From Magnetococcales bacterium (GTDB taxonomy: Bacteria; Pseudomonadota; Magnetococcia; Magnetococcales; UBA8363): a stretch of 64,000 nucleotides of DNA. A model generated the notes under the pieces. That model worked only from the letters and a program-made list of their open reading frames with translations, made no database searches and was not told where the DNA came from. The stretch is from NCBI GenBank assembly GCA_015228815.1, contig JADGCV010000024.1:1-64000 (forward strand), written 5' to 3'. The translations under genes and the position numbers were made by a program. Positions 10,071 to 20,356 of this stretch are shown here, piece after piece (within the stretch, counting starts at the first letter, position 1; each line of letters opens with the position of its first letter).

Positions 10071-10655
10071 TATAAATCGTCCATACAAACTCAGATTATT
10101 TCTTGCTGCCGATCTTCAAAACTCTACAGCATTGAAATATCGCCACGGGCATGGCTTGCCGATTTTCCGATCAACAACATGAAAATTTCCACCCCCGTGG
10201 GACCATTGAATCTCACACCCGGTTCCAGTCTCTCCTGGGACAAAAACAATGAAATCATTGATTTTATCGGCCCATCCATGGATGTCGGATTTCGTCTGGG
10301 CCCTCTGGCTTCCAGCCGCAAGTTTGTTTTATCCGTCGAGGTCCTTTGGGCCTTGTTGGAGGAAGATCAAACTTCGGACGACTTCAGATTCTACATGGAC
10401 GGGCATGTGCCACTCAAAGGAGTTCGAGGTGGCGAACCCTATCCGGTATTTTGGCTTGACCTTGCAACCGAACCTCCTGCGGAGGATTCCTGGACCGGTC
10501 TAAAACCAATACCCCATGCTGATTGCAATAAAATAAATGATTTATGCCAGAGATTCATCGGCATGGACGATAATCTTTATCTACGTCCCTTTTTCAAGGA
10601 TGAAAACATCCCGGAAAAATTCCTTGATCTTATTTATCGCCAGTCGGAATTATAA
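10071..10655 (+). pseudogene. 5'-truncated gene remnant (cyclase-domain-like C-terminus?)
   Basis: From the ATG at 10179 the frame encodes 158 residues, but coding-like sequence clearly begins earlier: in the same frame, upstream codons read SPRAWLADFPINN directly before that methionine, and the frame stays open back to a TAA at 10068-10070. DFIGPSMDVGFRL, RKFVLSV and EPYPVFWLDL suggest the terminal part of a larger protein; the GPSMDVGFRL stretch is reminiscent of nucleotide-cyclase-like domains, but this is weak. Either the gene was beheaded or translation begins at an unrecognised codon. Confidence 0.45.
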
Positions 10656-10761
10656 ACAATACGCCTCCCTCCGATAAAGCATGACTCGCAAGAAATATGC
10701 CATTTTTTGCAGATCAGGCTTCAGAAACCCCCTTCCCGAACCCACCCGCAATGGCCCTGCA

Positions 10762-12753
10762 CTACCTCCCGGGAAACCGGCCACGACTTGAAAAACCCGT
10801 CAATCCATGCCGTGATGCAACCCGCAATCCCCGAATTTCGATAATCTCTTCAGGGAGTTCCCGCAAAAAACGGGAGGGGAGTGCCGGTTCGTTGCGGTTG
10901 TAGGTATAACGTTGCCGCGCATGGCTTAGATAAAGGCGCTCCTTGGCCCGGGTCATGCCGACATAGGCCAGACGGCGTTCCTCCTCCACTCCGGCGGGAT
11001 TTTCATCGAGGGCCAGTTTGTGCGGCAACAGACCCTCTTCCATGCCGACAAGGAACACAACCGGAAATTCCAGACCCTTGGCCGCATGCAGCGTCGAAAT
11101 CACGACACCATCGACCACAGTCCTTGATTCATCGGCAGGGTCGGCATCCAACACCACCCGTTCCAAAAACCCCGTCAGATCGGTCTCATGACTTAATAAT
11201 TTCATCAATTCTTCAATATTTTCCAGTTTTTCCGCACCGCGTTCTCCCGTCCGCGCAAACTCCTGATAGCCACTCTCGGTCAAGAGAAATTGAAGGACTT
11301 CTCCGGGCATCCATCCCGCATCCAGATGCCTGGTCGCCTGCTCGATCAAGGCGACGAAGGCGGCCAGAGGGGCCATCGCCCCCTTGGCCATCCGGTTTTC
11401 GGCAACCACCAGACGCGCCCCGGCAAAAAAACTCCCATCGATCTCCTGGGCGCTATCGAAGATGATCGCCAACGCCTTTTCCCCCAGTTTCCTTTTGGGC
11501 GTATTGATGATCCGTTCAAACGCCAGATCGTCCAAATGGGAATAGGCCAAACGCAGATACGCCACGGCATCCTTGATTTCGGCCCGCTCCATGAACTTTA
11601 ATCCACCCACGACCCGATAGGGAAGACGATGGTGGTTCAGGGCCTCCTCGATGAGTCGCGTCTGATGGGCCGCCCGCACCAATACCGCCACCCGACCAAG
11701 AGAACCCACCCCCCCGAGTATCCGCCCGATTTCCGAGGCGACAAAACGGGCCTCGTCCATACCATCCTCGGCAACATAGCGGACAATCCTGGATCCAACT
11801 GGACCATCGGTCCAAAGGGTTTTGCCCATCCGGCCATTGTTGTGATCGATCAGTTGACTCGCCGCCTTGAGAATGTTGCCGGTGGAACGATAATTCTGTT
11901 CCAGCCGAATCATCTGCGTGTTTGGAAAATCATTCTCAAAATCAAGAATGTTTCCGATGCGCGCCCCACGCCAACTGTAGATCGATTGGTCATCGTCGCC
12001 CACGACGCACAGATTGCCATGATGGCTGGCCAGGGCGCGCATCCAATCGTATTGAACCTTGTTGGTATCCTGATATTCATCCACCAGGACATGCCGAAAC
12101 GAATAACGATAACGATCGAGGCACTCGGGATACTGTTGCCACAGTTTGAGACATTGAACCAGAAGATCACCAAAATCCATGCAGTTGGACTTTCGCAATT
12201 CATCCTGATAACGGATGAAGATCCCGGTGACCCGAACCAGATCCTGGGAATATCTGATATGTTCCTCGGTAATGTCCGTGGGACTCAATCCCGCATCCTT
12301 CCAGCGGGAAAAGGTGTTGCCCAGGCGTTTCGGTGTCCAGTAGGTGTGCTCAAATTCCAACTCCTCGGTCAGTCGGCGGATCAACCGCTCCTGATCGGCG
12401 GCATCAAGAATCAGAAAATTGCTGGTATACCCGATCCGTTCGGCATTCTGCCTGAGAATGCGGGCGCCCATGCCGTGAAAGGTACCAATCCACAAGCGTT
12501 TGCTCCATTCATCATCCCTCTGGATCAATTGCACCACCCGATCACGCATTTCCCGGGCGGCTTTGTTGGTAAAAGTGACCGCCAGGATTTCATGGGGTTC
12601 GATCCCCTGCTCCGACAACAGCCAGGCGAGACGCCGGGTCAAGACCCTGGTTTTTCCGGACCCGGCACCCGCCAGGATCATGACCGGGCCATCGGCGGCG
12701 GTAACTGCCTGGATCTGGGGAGGATTGAGATTGTCAAGCAGATGCGTGGCCAT
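10762..12753 (-). CDS. uvrD: ATP-dependent DNA helicase of the UvrD/PcrA/Rep family
   Basis: A 663-residue superfamily-1A 3'-5' helicase used in nucleotide excision repair, replication restart and protein clearance from DNA. Motifs in order: Q-motif LNPPQIQAV, Walker A LAGAGSGKTRVLTRR, motif Ia VTFTNKAAREM, motif Ic FHGMGARILR, Walker B LVDEYQDTN, motif III VVGDDDQSIYSWRGA, motif IV LEQNYRSTGNI, motif V VISTLHAAKGLEFPVVFLVG and motif VI EEERRLAYVGMTRAKERLYL. It lacks the C-terminal tail that makes many UvrD/PcrA proteins about 720 residues long and ends soon after motif VI, more like Rep. It follows the CLC gene by seven bases on the same strand. Confidence 0.92.
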   Translation of the reverse strand: MATHLLDNLNPPQIQAVTAADGPVMILAGAGSGKTRVLTRRLAWLLSEQGIEPHEILAVTFTNKAAREMRDRVVQLIQRDDEWSKRLWIGTFHGMGARILRQNAERIGYTSNFLILDAADQERLIRRLTEELEFEHTYWTPKRLGNTFSRWKDAGLSPTDITEEHIRYSQDLVRVTGIFIRYQDELRKSNCMDFGDLLVQCLKLWQQYPECLDRYRYSFRHVLVDEYQDTNKVQYDWMRALASHHGNLCVVGDDDQSIYSWRGARIGNILDFENDFPNTQMIRLEQNYRSTGNILKAASQLIDHNNGRMGKTLWTDGPVGSRIVRYVAEDGMDEARFVASEIGRILGGVGSLGRVAVLVRAAHQTRLIEEALNHHRLPYRVVGGLKFMERAEIKDAVAYLRLAYSHLDDLAFERIINTPKRKLGEKALAIIFDSAQEIDGSFFAGARLVVAENRMAKGAMAPLAAFVALIEQATRHLDAGWMPGEVLQFLLTESGYQEFARTGERGAEKLENIEELMKLLSHETDLTGFLERVVLDADPADESRTVVDGVVISTLHAAKGLEFPVVFLVGMEEGLLPHKLALDENPAGVEEERRLAYVGMTRAKERLYLSHARQRYTYNRNEPALPSRFLRELPEEIIEIRGLRVASRHGLTGFSSRGRFPGR

Positions 12754-12760
12754 GAGGTAT

Positions 12761-14515
12761 TCAATCGCGAGGGTTGGTTTGATTGAGAAGGGCCATGTTG
12801 TAGGCGCGGATCATGTCCTGATTGGAGAGCAATCCGATCACCTGGCCGGGATCATCGGAAGCAACGACAGTGAGTTGTTCGATATTGTTGGCCTCGAACC
12901 GGAGCAAGGCATCGTACAAATTTTCGTTGGGTTTGATGGTGACGGGATCGGACAGGGGAATATCCCTGAGCAGGGCCAGATCGTCGAACCATCCCTCTTC
13001 GAAGGCGACCTTGCGAATGTCCTGGAAGGAGACGATCCCCTTGAAACGGCCCGCGGCATCGACAACGACAAAGCAATCATTATGAGACCGACGCAACTTG
13101 TCCTTGAACTGGCGCATGTTTCTCGTTTCGAGGACTGTTTCGAAATCCTTGCGCATGATGGAGCCGACGGAAATGTTGCGCAACAGATTGGCCTCGCGTC
13201 CCTGACGCAGATCGATCTTTTTTCGTTTCAAGGTTTTGGTATAGACCGATTCGCGATAAATCTGATTGATCAGAAGGGTGGCGACGATGGAAGCGACCAT
13301 GAGGGCCAGCATGATACGATAATCGCCGGTCAATTCGAACAGGATCAGGATGCAGGCGATCGGCGCTCCCAGCACCGAGGCGGCCATGGCCCCCATACCC
13401 ACCAGGGTATAGGCCCCGGGACCCGCGGAAATCGCCGGAAAAAGCGAATGGGCGATGGTGCCGAAACTCCCCCCGACCATGGCGCCGAGAAACAGGCTGG
13501 GGGTGAAGACGCCACCAGTGAAACCACTCCCGAGGGCGACGGAGGTGGCGATGATCTTGGCAACGATGAGGGCGACCATGGTGATTCCCGCGATCTCTTC
13601 GAGAAGGGCGTGGTTCATGACATCATAACCGACCCCCATGATCTCGGGAAAAACCAGGGCGATCAATCCAATGCCGAAACCACCGACGATCGGTTTGAGA
13701 TAGATCGGGATTCGCAGACGGGCAAACTGGTCCTCCATCTTGAAAAGGGTCGTCATGAACAGGATCCCCGTAAGCCCGCAGACCAGCCCCAACCCGACAT
13801 AGGCGGGAATTTCCCAGGCGGAGACGAGGGTATAGTTGGGAACGATGAAGGCGGGAAAATCGCCCAGATGCATGCGGGCGATGACGGTGGCAATGACCGA
13901 AGAAAGGACGATCGGTGAAAAAGTCGCCAATCCATAATCGGCGAGAATCACTTCAAGGGCGAACATGACTCCGGCGATGGGGGCATTGAAGGATGCGGCA
14001 ATCCCGGCAGCGGCGCCACAGCCGACGATGGTGCGCATGTGGTTGTTGGACATCGGCAACAGCGAGCCAAACCAGGAAGCCAGGGTGGCGCCCAGATGCA
14101 CCACAGGACCTTCGCGACCGACCGAACCGCCACAGCCGATGGAAAGAGAACAGGAAAGCATTTTTCCCAGTCCTTCGCGCATGCCCAGCTTCCCGCCACG
14201 CATCGCCACCGCCGACATCACTTCCGGAACGCCGTCACCGCGCGAAGCGGGAAAGAAAAAATGGATCATCGGACCAATGATCGCCCCGCCCACCACCGGC
14301 ATCGCCAAAACCTGCCACCAGGGCAAACCACGCACGATCTCGACAACATTTTCATGCCCGCTCTGCATGAAGACAAACTGAAATGTTTCGATCAACAATC
14401 GAAAAAGAATGGCGCCATACCCCACCATAAGCCCAATGGCCACCGCCACCATGGAAAGGACGATGTGTTCGTTGATTCCCAGCCTTTGGATGAATTGGGG
14501 CATGAATGCGTTCAA
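12761..14515 (-). CDS. CLC-family chloride channel with C-terminal CBS pair
   Basis: A 584-residue membrane protein. Residues 1-435 form the CLC fold with the anion-selectivity loops GDGVPEV, GREGPVVHLGA (carrying the gating glutamate) and GSGFTGGVFTPSLFLGA. The last 130 residues contain two CBS domains (SIMRKDFETVLE...; PVTIKPNENLYDALLRFE...), which may bind adenine nucleotides. The segment FNAPIAGVMFALEVI aligns with the E. coli exchanger segment ending IIEEM; the proton-path glutamate (E203) is a valine here, and the serine of GSGIP is an aspartate. In animal CLCs a valine at this place goes with channel rather than exchanger function, so this may be a passive channel. Upstream gene of the helicase on the same strand. 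Confidence 0.9.
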   Translation of the reverse strand: MNAFMPQFIQRLGINEHIVLSMVAVAIGLMVGYGAILFRLLIETFQFVFMQSGHENVVEIVRGLPWWQVLAMPVVGGAIIGPMIHFFFPASRGDGVPEVMSAVAMRGGKLGMREGLGKMLSCSLSIGCGGSVGREGPVVHLGATLASWFGSLLPMSNNHMRTIVGCGAAAGIAASFNAPIAGVMFALEVILADYGLATFSPIVLSSVIATVIARMHLGDFPAFIVPNYTLVSAWEIPAYVGLGLVCGLTGILFMTTLFKMEDQFARLRIPIYLKPIVGGFGIGLIALVFPEIMGVGYDVMNHALLEEIAGITMVALIVAKIIATSVALGSGFTGGVFTPSLFLGAMVGGSFGTIAHSLFPAISAGPGAYTLVGMGAMAASVLGAPIACILILFELTGDYRIMLALMVASIVATLLINQIYRESVYTKTLKRKKIDLRQGREANLLRNISVGSIMRKDFETVLETRNMRQFKDKLRRSHNDCFVVVDAAGRFKGIVSFQDIRKVAFEEGWFDDLALLRDIPLSDPVTIKPNENLYDALLRFEANNIEQLTVVASDDPGQVIGLLSNQDMIRAYNMALLNQTNPRD

Positions 14516-14646
14516 GTTTTTGCAAGTGGCTGTCGATAAGAACCCTGTCGGAAAACGATACTAGACCGGTCTCTCCCTCCCGACAAGCGGGAGTACACGT
14601 GACTGGCCAGAAAATTATAAAAGAAAATCCTTCAGGAGGGGTGATC

Positions 14647-15006
14647 ATGGTTATCGATGGCGCGGGACAATTGGCGTTACTGTCCTATCTTGATGCAAAA
14701 AGAAACCAGGATTCCGCCCGGAAGTCGGATATGGGTCTCGTCCGGGCCGATTCCGTCGATTTTTCCGCCGCTGCCCTGGCTCAGGCGGTGGGAACCCAAC
14801 AGACGGTCGCGATGCCGCAACTGCTGGTCAACGAAGAGGTCGTCCGCTGGAACATGGCACGCATCTTCATGGACACCCTCTTCGGCGATTCGGCGGACGG
14901 GGAAGAAAACAAACAAGACGAATCGGTCGAAACGATGGTTACGGAGGCATCTTTCGACGCTCTGCTGGAAGAGGCAAGCAGGGATGTGGAAAACGGTCGG
15001 GTTTGA
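14647..15006 (+). CDS. Hypothetical protein with strong ribosome site
   Basis: A 119-residue acidic soluble protein (MVIDGAGQLALLSYLDAKRNQDS...). The start is well supported: AGGAGGGG at 14633-14640 lies six bases upstream of the ATG. The frame remains open further upstream but lacks such a signal. Sequence is helix-rich with an acidic tail (DGEENKQDESVETMVTE). No recognised family. A strong hairpin terminator follows within 40 bases, so it appears to be a single-gene unit, divergent from the CLC gene. Confidence 0.6.
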   Translation: MVIDGAGQLALLSYLDAKRNQDSARKSDMGLVRADSVDFSAAALAQAVGTQQTVAMPQLLVNEEVVRWNMARIFMDTLFGDSADGEENKQDESVETMVTEASFDALLEEASRDVENGRV

Positions 15007-15044
15007 TCTCCCTGCCGGGGTGATCGTCTGGGAAATTATTGAAA

Positions 15045-15092
15045 GAAAAAAGGGGTCTGGGGGATTGCCCCCAGACCCCTTTTTTCTTTTAA
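15045..15092. terminator. Strong Rho-independent terminator (bidirectional)
   Basis: AAAAAAGGGGTCTGGGGG and CCCCCAGACCCCTTTTTT form a perfect 18-bp stem with a four-base loop, flanked by A and T tracts, so it could stop transcription on either strand. It separates the hypothetical gene ending at 15006 from the SDR gene. Confidence 0.9.
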
Positions 15093-15113
15093 TAATTTTT
15101 TATTTTCCGGGAC

Positions 15114-15956
15114 ATGCATATGGCAGAGCAGCAAAAGAACATTCTGATCACGGGATGTTCTTCAGGGATCGGCCACGCGAGCGCGATCGCATTGAAACAA
15201 CGCGGCTGGCGCGTTTTCGCCACCGCCCGCAAACCTCACGATGTGGAACGGTTGCGCGGCGAAGGATTCGAATCATGGCCGCTTGACCTCGATGATTCAA
15301 ATTCGATCGAATACGCCCTGGCACGAATCCTCGACACCAGTCAAGGACGTCTCGATGCCCTGTTCAATAATGGCGCCTACGGTCAACCAGGCGCCATGGA
15401 AGACCTGTCACGCGACGCCCTGCGCCGCCAATTCGAAACCAACCTGTTCGGAACCCACGAACTGACCCGCCAGGTTCTGCCAGTGATGCGCCGCCAGGGA
15501 AACGGACGAATCCTGCAAAACAGTTCCATCCTTGGCTTCGTCGCCCTCCCCCACCGCGGCGCCTACGTCGCTACCAAGTTCGCCCTGGAAGGGATGACCC
15601 AGGCAATGCGTCTGGAAATGCGCGGCACAGGCATCCACTTCATCCTGATTCAACCCGGTCCCATCAATACCCCGTTTCGCGACAACGCCCGGCAGGCCTT
15701 CCTCGAACACGTCCGCACCGAATCAAGTCACCACTTGAAAAAATACGAACGCTGGCTCACGGAGCACCAAAGAAACCAATCCTCCGGTGGCATTTTCTCC
15801 CGCCCTCCTGAAGCGGTGGTCGCCAAAGTCATCCACGCCCTCGAAAGTCGCCACCCCCGTCTCCGTTACGGAGTCACCGTCCCCACCCACATCGCAGCCC
15901 TGCTGCGCCGGGCTCTGCCCTTCACCCTGCTGGAACGATTGCTGGCCCGGGGATGA
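15114..15956 (+). CDS. SDR-family NAD(P)-dependent oxidoreductase
   Basis: A 280-residue short-chain dehydrogenase. It has ILITGCSSGIGHASAIAL (TGxxxGIG cofactor site), FNNGAYGQPG (the NNAG-like motif), a serine at SSILGFVALPHRG and the catalytic GAYVATKFALEG (YxxxK), followed by IQPGPINTPF. An arginine in TARKP after the second beta strand suggests preference for NADP(H). The C-terminus (VIHALESRHPRLRYGVTVPTHIAALLRRALP) matches the subgroup often annotated as DltE/COG0300-like. Substrate unknown. An ATG at 15120 is an alternative start. No clear operon partner: the next gene converges. Confidence 0.88.
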   Translation: MHMAEQQKNILITGCSSGIGHASAIALKQRGWRVFATARKPHDVERLRGEGFESWPLDLDDSNSIEYALARILDTSQGRLDALFNNGAYGQPGAMEDLSRDALRRQFETNLFGTHELTRQVLPVMRRQGNGRILQNSSILGFVALPHRGAYVATKFALEGMTQAMRLEMRGTGIHFILIQPGPINTPFRDNARQAFLEHVRTESSHHLKKYERWLTEHQRNQSSGGIFSRPPEAVVAKVIHALESRHPRLRYGVTVPTHIAALLRRALPFTLLERLLARG

Positions 15957-15962
15957 CCGTTC

Positions 15963-16703
15963 TCAAGCCCTTCCAGCCTGCTCTTTCTTGATCAACCGCT
16001 CGCCAAGCCTTTGCATGTTGCCCATGGAAAGAAGATGGGCATAGACCCAGCTCAATTCGCCGGAACGAAACAATTCCAGAGCCTTGTTTTTCTCCAGTTG
16101 CAGCAGCTTGTTTTCATCGACGCCCAGCAACCCCCCCATGTGCAGCTTCTGACCGCCCGGCAGTTGCGCCTGGGCGTTCAAGTCGGTAAAAAGATCAAGG
16201 TCCCGCAAACGGTTGACGAAAACCTCGGTGCGGCGGTATTGCCCCTGGTAATCCTGAAGAAATTTGATGGCACTGTTGAGAAAATCGGTAGGTTCTCCCG
16301 CATCGTCGAAAAGCCTGCGCCCCTCCTTTTGGTCAAAGCCGGCAAACGTTTCATCGATGCACACCGTCTTCTGGCCATCATCCGTTCCCGATCCGGCCAG
16401 AATGAACGGATAACGGCGGATGAACGCAGGGACATAATGGGCATCCCAACGATTTTCGCCATCGACATAAAGGTTTTCATCATTGCGCAACCCCAGAAGC
16501 GCCACCGGAATCACCAAGTCCCCCGCCCGCGTGAAAACGATGCAATATTCCTTGGCGGCGTGAACAAACTCCACCCCGGCCAACATCACCGAATTGGTCA
16601 CGCGGCTGAAGCCATAAAGATTGTCCGCCGGACGAATGGCAAGGGTCCGGTGCCGGTCCTTGTTGAGGGGAACCGGACGTTCATAAAAAAGAAGTTGTGC
16701 CAT
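15963..16703 (-). CDS. SapC family protein
   Basis: A 246-residue soluble protein resembling SapC (PF07277), named from surface-layer work in Campylobacter. Family features: a start like MAQLLFYERPVPLNKDRHRTLAIRP, FVHAAKEYCIVFTRAGD, VPVALLGLRNDENLYVD, a central AFIRRYPFILA and the terminal region with KLLQLEKNKALELFRSGELSWVYAHLLSMGNMQRL. The biochemical role of SapC proteins is not firmly established. It ends 20 bases after the first parvulin gene on the same strand, so an exported-protein folding or secretion context is plausible. Confidence 0.85.
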   Translation of the reverse strand: MAQLLFYERPVPLNKDRHRTLAIRPADNLYGFSRVTNSVMLAGVEFVHAAKEYCIVFTRAGDLVIPVALLGLRNDENLYVDGENRWDAHYVPAFIRRYPFILAGSGTDDGQKTVCIDETFAGFDQKEGRRLFDDAGEPTDFLNSAIKFLQDYQGQYRRTEVFVNRLRDLDLFTDLNAQAQLPGGQKLHMGGLLGVDENKLLQLEKNKALELFRSGELSWVYAHLLSMGNMQRLGERLIKKEQAGRA

Positions 16704-16723
16704 GCCGCATCACCTTCCAGGTT

Positions 16724-17659
16724 TCATTTGAGTTTTGACAGATTCGCACTGTCGATGATGGCTGGTGTCTTGTCCAGCAAATCCTTGAGAAACTGGGCAC
16801 GCAACGTTTCCATCCGTTGTTTTTTCAATCCCGCCACCAAAACCGGCTTGGCCTCCTCCAACGACCGGACCGAGGCCGGCTTGCTTTCGATGAGTTTGAT
16901 GATGTGCAACCCCTGCGGGCTTTGAACCGGTCCCTTGATTTCTCCCGCCTTCATGGTTTCAACCACCTTTCCCACCTCCGGGACCATCTGGTTCATGGGA
17001 ATCCATCCCATGTCCCCACCATCCTGGGCACTCTCGGAATGTTGCGAATGTTCCCGGGCCAAGGCGGCAAAATCGGCATTGGCCTTTTTCGCCTTGTTGA
17101 ACAGATCGTTCATCTTTTCGGTAGTGGCCTTGTTGGCCTTCTCGTCTGTGGTCAGAGGAAGAAAAATCTGCGCCAGGTGCGCCTGGGACGGAACCTGGAA
17201 ATGGGCCTGATTTTTCTCATAGGCATCCTTGATCATCGCCTCGTCGGGAAATTGTTCTTCCGGACGCGACCGGGAATTGAGATAGAGTTCCAGCAAGGTG
17301 TTCTCGCCGGCCCGCTCCATGGCCCATTGCACCTGAGGTTGCTTGTCGAATCCGGTGGTGTTGGCCTGTTGCAGAATGAACTTCTTGAACAATTCCTCGC
17401 GAATGGTCTGTTCCAGAAGCTGCGGATTGGTCAGGACCCGGGTTCTGGCCCGGGCATCGCTGTTGGCAAACAACCGGTTCAATTCCGAAGTGTACAGTTT
17501 GACCCCCCCCATCGAGGCAATGACGGTTTCCCCGGAAACGGCGTTCCCCTTCCGGCCCGGGTCCTCCTTGGCCAGCACCCCCTGGGACAACAACAGCATT
17601 CCCGTGAAAACAACCCATCCCCATCCCACCGCATATTTTTTCATCCCGGCAAACGGCAT
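16724..17659 (-). CDS. Exported PpiC-type peptidyl-prolyl isomerase (parvulin)
   Basis: A 311-residue periplasmic foldase. A signal peptide (MKKYAVGWGWVVFTGMLLLSQGVLA) is followed by a helical SurA_N-like region and a parvulin domain at about residues 165-270: AHLAQIFLPL, FAALAREHSQHSESAQDGGDMGWIPMNQMVPEVGKVVETMKAGEIKGPVQSPQGLHIIKLIE. These are the usual rotamase signatures. The start at 17659 is favoured by AAGGAG eight bases upstream; a longer frame continues upstream without support. It stands between a lipoprotein parvulin gene and a SapC gene, all on the minus strand. Confidence 0.86.
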   Translation of the reverse strand: MPFAGMKKYAVGWGWVVFTGMLLLSQGVLAKEDPGRKGNAVSGETVIASMGGVKLYTSELNRLFANSDARARTRVLTNPQLLEQTIREELFKKFILQQANTTGFDKQPQVQWAMERAGENTLLELYLNSRSRPEEQFPDEAMIKDAYEKNQAHFQVPSQAHLAQIFLPLTTDEKANKATTEKMNDLFNKAKKANADFAALAREHSQHSESAQDGGDMGWIPMNQMVPEVGKVVETMKAGEIKGPVQSPQGLHIIKLIESKPASVRSLEEAKPVLVAGLKKQRMETLRAQFLKDLLDKTPAIIDSANLSKLK

Positions 17660-17758
17660 GGCCGCAACTCCTTTTTCATTTTCATCGACAGACATCGACA
17701 GACATGAAGCAAAACGAACCCCAGGCGTCCAAGGCATGAAACGACAACGTACAATAAT

Positions 17759-18790
17759 TCATGGGTTGCGTGCAATTTTCTGTTGCACCAACAGATTCGA
17801 TTCCCCCCCGTTCTGGTTCGAAAACTCCCGATTGAGAAGTTCCATGCCATCGGGGTTGAAAACGATGGGGTTTTCCTCCGACCAGCGGGCAAGATTTCGT
17901 TTCAGATTTTCCGCAGTCTGCCTCTGCCTCAGGGTTCGACGCAACGATTCGGCCATTTCGGCAAAACTTTTCTGTCCTTCGACTGCCTCGGCCACCTTCT
18001 GGACGATATGATACCCCCGTTCCGTCTCCAGGGGACCGATGACCGCATCATTTTCCACGTCTTTCAAACCATTTTTGAACGCCTGGGGCAACGTGGCGAA
18101 ATTTTTCCATCCCATATCCCCTCCCTGGGCCGCGGTTTCGGGATCCATCGACAGTTTTCGTGCCAGGGAAGGAAAATCGGCGCGATTTTTCCGCGCCATG
18201 GCGAACAACGCCGCGCTCTTAACCCGCGCCGCCTCGGAATTGCCGCCAAATGGAACAAAAATCTGCCGCAGATGGACCCGCCGCACCGTTTTGCTACGTT
18301 CCAACCCCTCCCGATAGGTCCGCTGCAAGGTTGCCTCGTCGGGAAAGTGGACCTGGGGCGTGGTGATGGCGGACAGATACTGACCGCGCAGCGATTCCTC
18401 CTCCGCCTGTTGCATCCGACGCAACGCCCCCGACCGGATCATCGTTTCATCCTCGATGGCCAGGGTTTCAAGATATTTCCGCGTGACCTCCCAACGAATC
18501 CGCCAGCCCAGGGCCTCCTCGTCGGCCAGAAGGCGACTCCGGGTCCCTTTCGGCAATCGATCGAGCCAGGCCTTCAACTCCCCCGCTTCAAGTACGACGC
18601 CACCCATCGACGCCACCTTCTCACCCGATTCCACCCCCGTCAACCGCACGGGTGGCAATTCCTTGACATCTTCCGCCGGTTCCGCCCCCGTCATCGAAAG
18701 CTGACTCGGAGTGGTCGTCAAACATCCGGTCAACAAGACCGGAATCATCATGGCCAATACCTTGAAACCACAACGGTGACGGTAATTCAT
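17759..18790 (-). CDS. Lipoprotein PpiC-type peptidyl-prolyl isomerase
   Basis: A 343-residue parvulin with a lipoprotein signal peptide ending at the lipobox LLTGC (Cys23), so it should be anchored in a membrane facing the periplasm. The rotamase domain shows VHLRQIFVPF, FPSLARKLSMDPETAAQGGDMGWKNFATLPQAFKNG, AVIGPLETERGYHIVQKV. GAGGGA precedes the ATG at 18790. Both this protein and its neighbour share VASMGGV and a following VLEAGEL/KLYTSEL region, so the two genes look like an old tandem duplication with one copy tethered and one free. Confidence 0.85.
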   Translation of the reverse strand: MNYRHRCGFKVLAMMIPVLLTGCLTTTPSQLSMTGAEPAEDVKELPPVRLTGVESGEKVASMGGVVLEAGELKAWLDRLPKGTRSRLLADEEALGWRIRWEVTRKYLETLAIEDETMIRSGALRRMQQAEEESLRGQYLSAITTPQVHFPDEATLQRTYREGLERSKTVRRVHLRQIFVPFGGNSEAARVKSAALFAMARKNRADFPSLARKLSMDPETAAQGGDMGWKNFATLPQAFKNGLKDVENDAVIGPLETERGYHIVQKVAEAVEGQKSFAEMAESLRRTLRQRQTAENLKRNLARWSEENPIVFNPDGMELLNREFSNQNGGESNLLVQQKIARNP

Positions 18791-18993
18791 GGTCTGATCC
18801 CTCGCAAAGCGGGCTGGCTTTCATCCGTTCCCCTCGATTCCTCCCGCACCGTGATGCAGCCCTCTATTCACCACCTCATTGAAGAGACGCACCAACGGCA
18901 CTTCCCAAGACCAAGCAATAAAATTGCCGAATCGATCGGAACCCTCCCATTTTCCATCGCGACGTGGAATTCTCGTCATTCCTCATTTTTTCC

Positions 18994-19023
18994 TTGCACA
19001 CACAGGGTACGGAGGGATATAAA
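18994..19023 (+). promoter_or_regulatory. Probable sigma-70 promoter for the arginine operon
   Basis: TTGCAC (18994-18999) and TATAAA (19018-19023) are separated by 18 bases, about 160 bases before argD. The 390-base gap between the lipoprotein parvulin gene and argD holds no convincing gene, so a leader of roughly 150 bases is implied; no leader peptide or ArgR box was recognised with confidence. Confidence 0.45.
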
Positions 19024-19181
19024 AGAAATTTTTTAACGCTAATAGAATCGGGTTCGGTCGCCACGGTCCAAAACCACTCGGAGAACGAAGGATTTCGCTT
19101 CCCAGAGGCTCATGAACGTATATTGTGGGAAAATAGCGATTTTTCCCCGGACGGGATGCTCAGGATTTCAGACAGGTTCCC

Positions 19182-20354
<1,173 letters not shown>

Positions 20355-20356
20355 TC

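Noticed and set aside
12500-13900. 472-residue plus-strand frame opposite the CLC and helicase genes
   Set aside because: Antisense shadow of two confidently identified minus-strand genes; Asp/Gly/His-rich with no domain features.
18791-19181. Small minus-strand frame (62 residues) in the gap before argD
   Set aside because: No ribosome site and no recognisable features. The gap is better explained as promoter and leader for the arginine operon.
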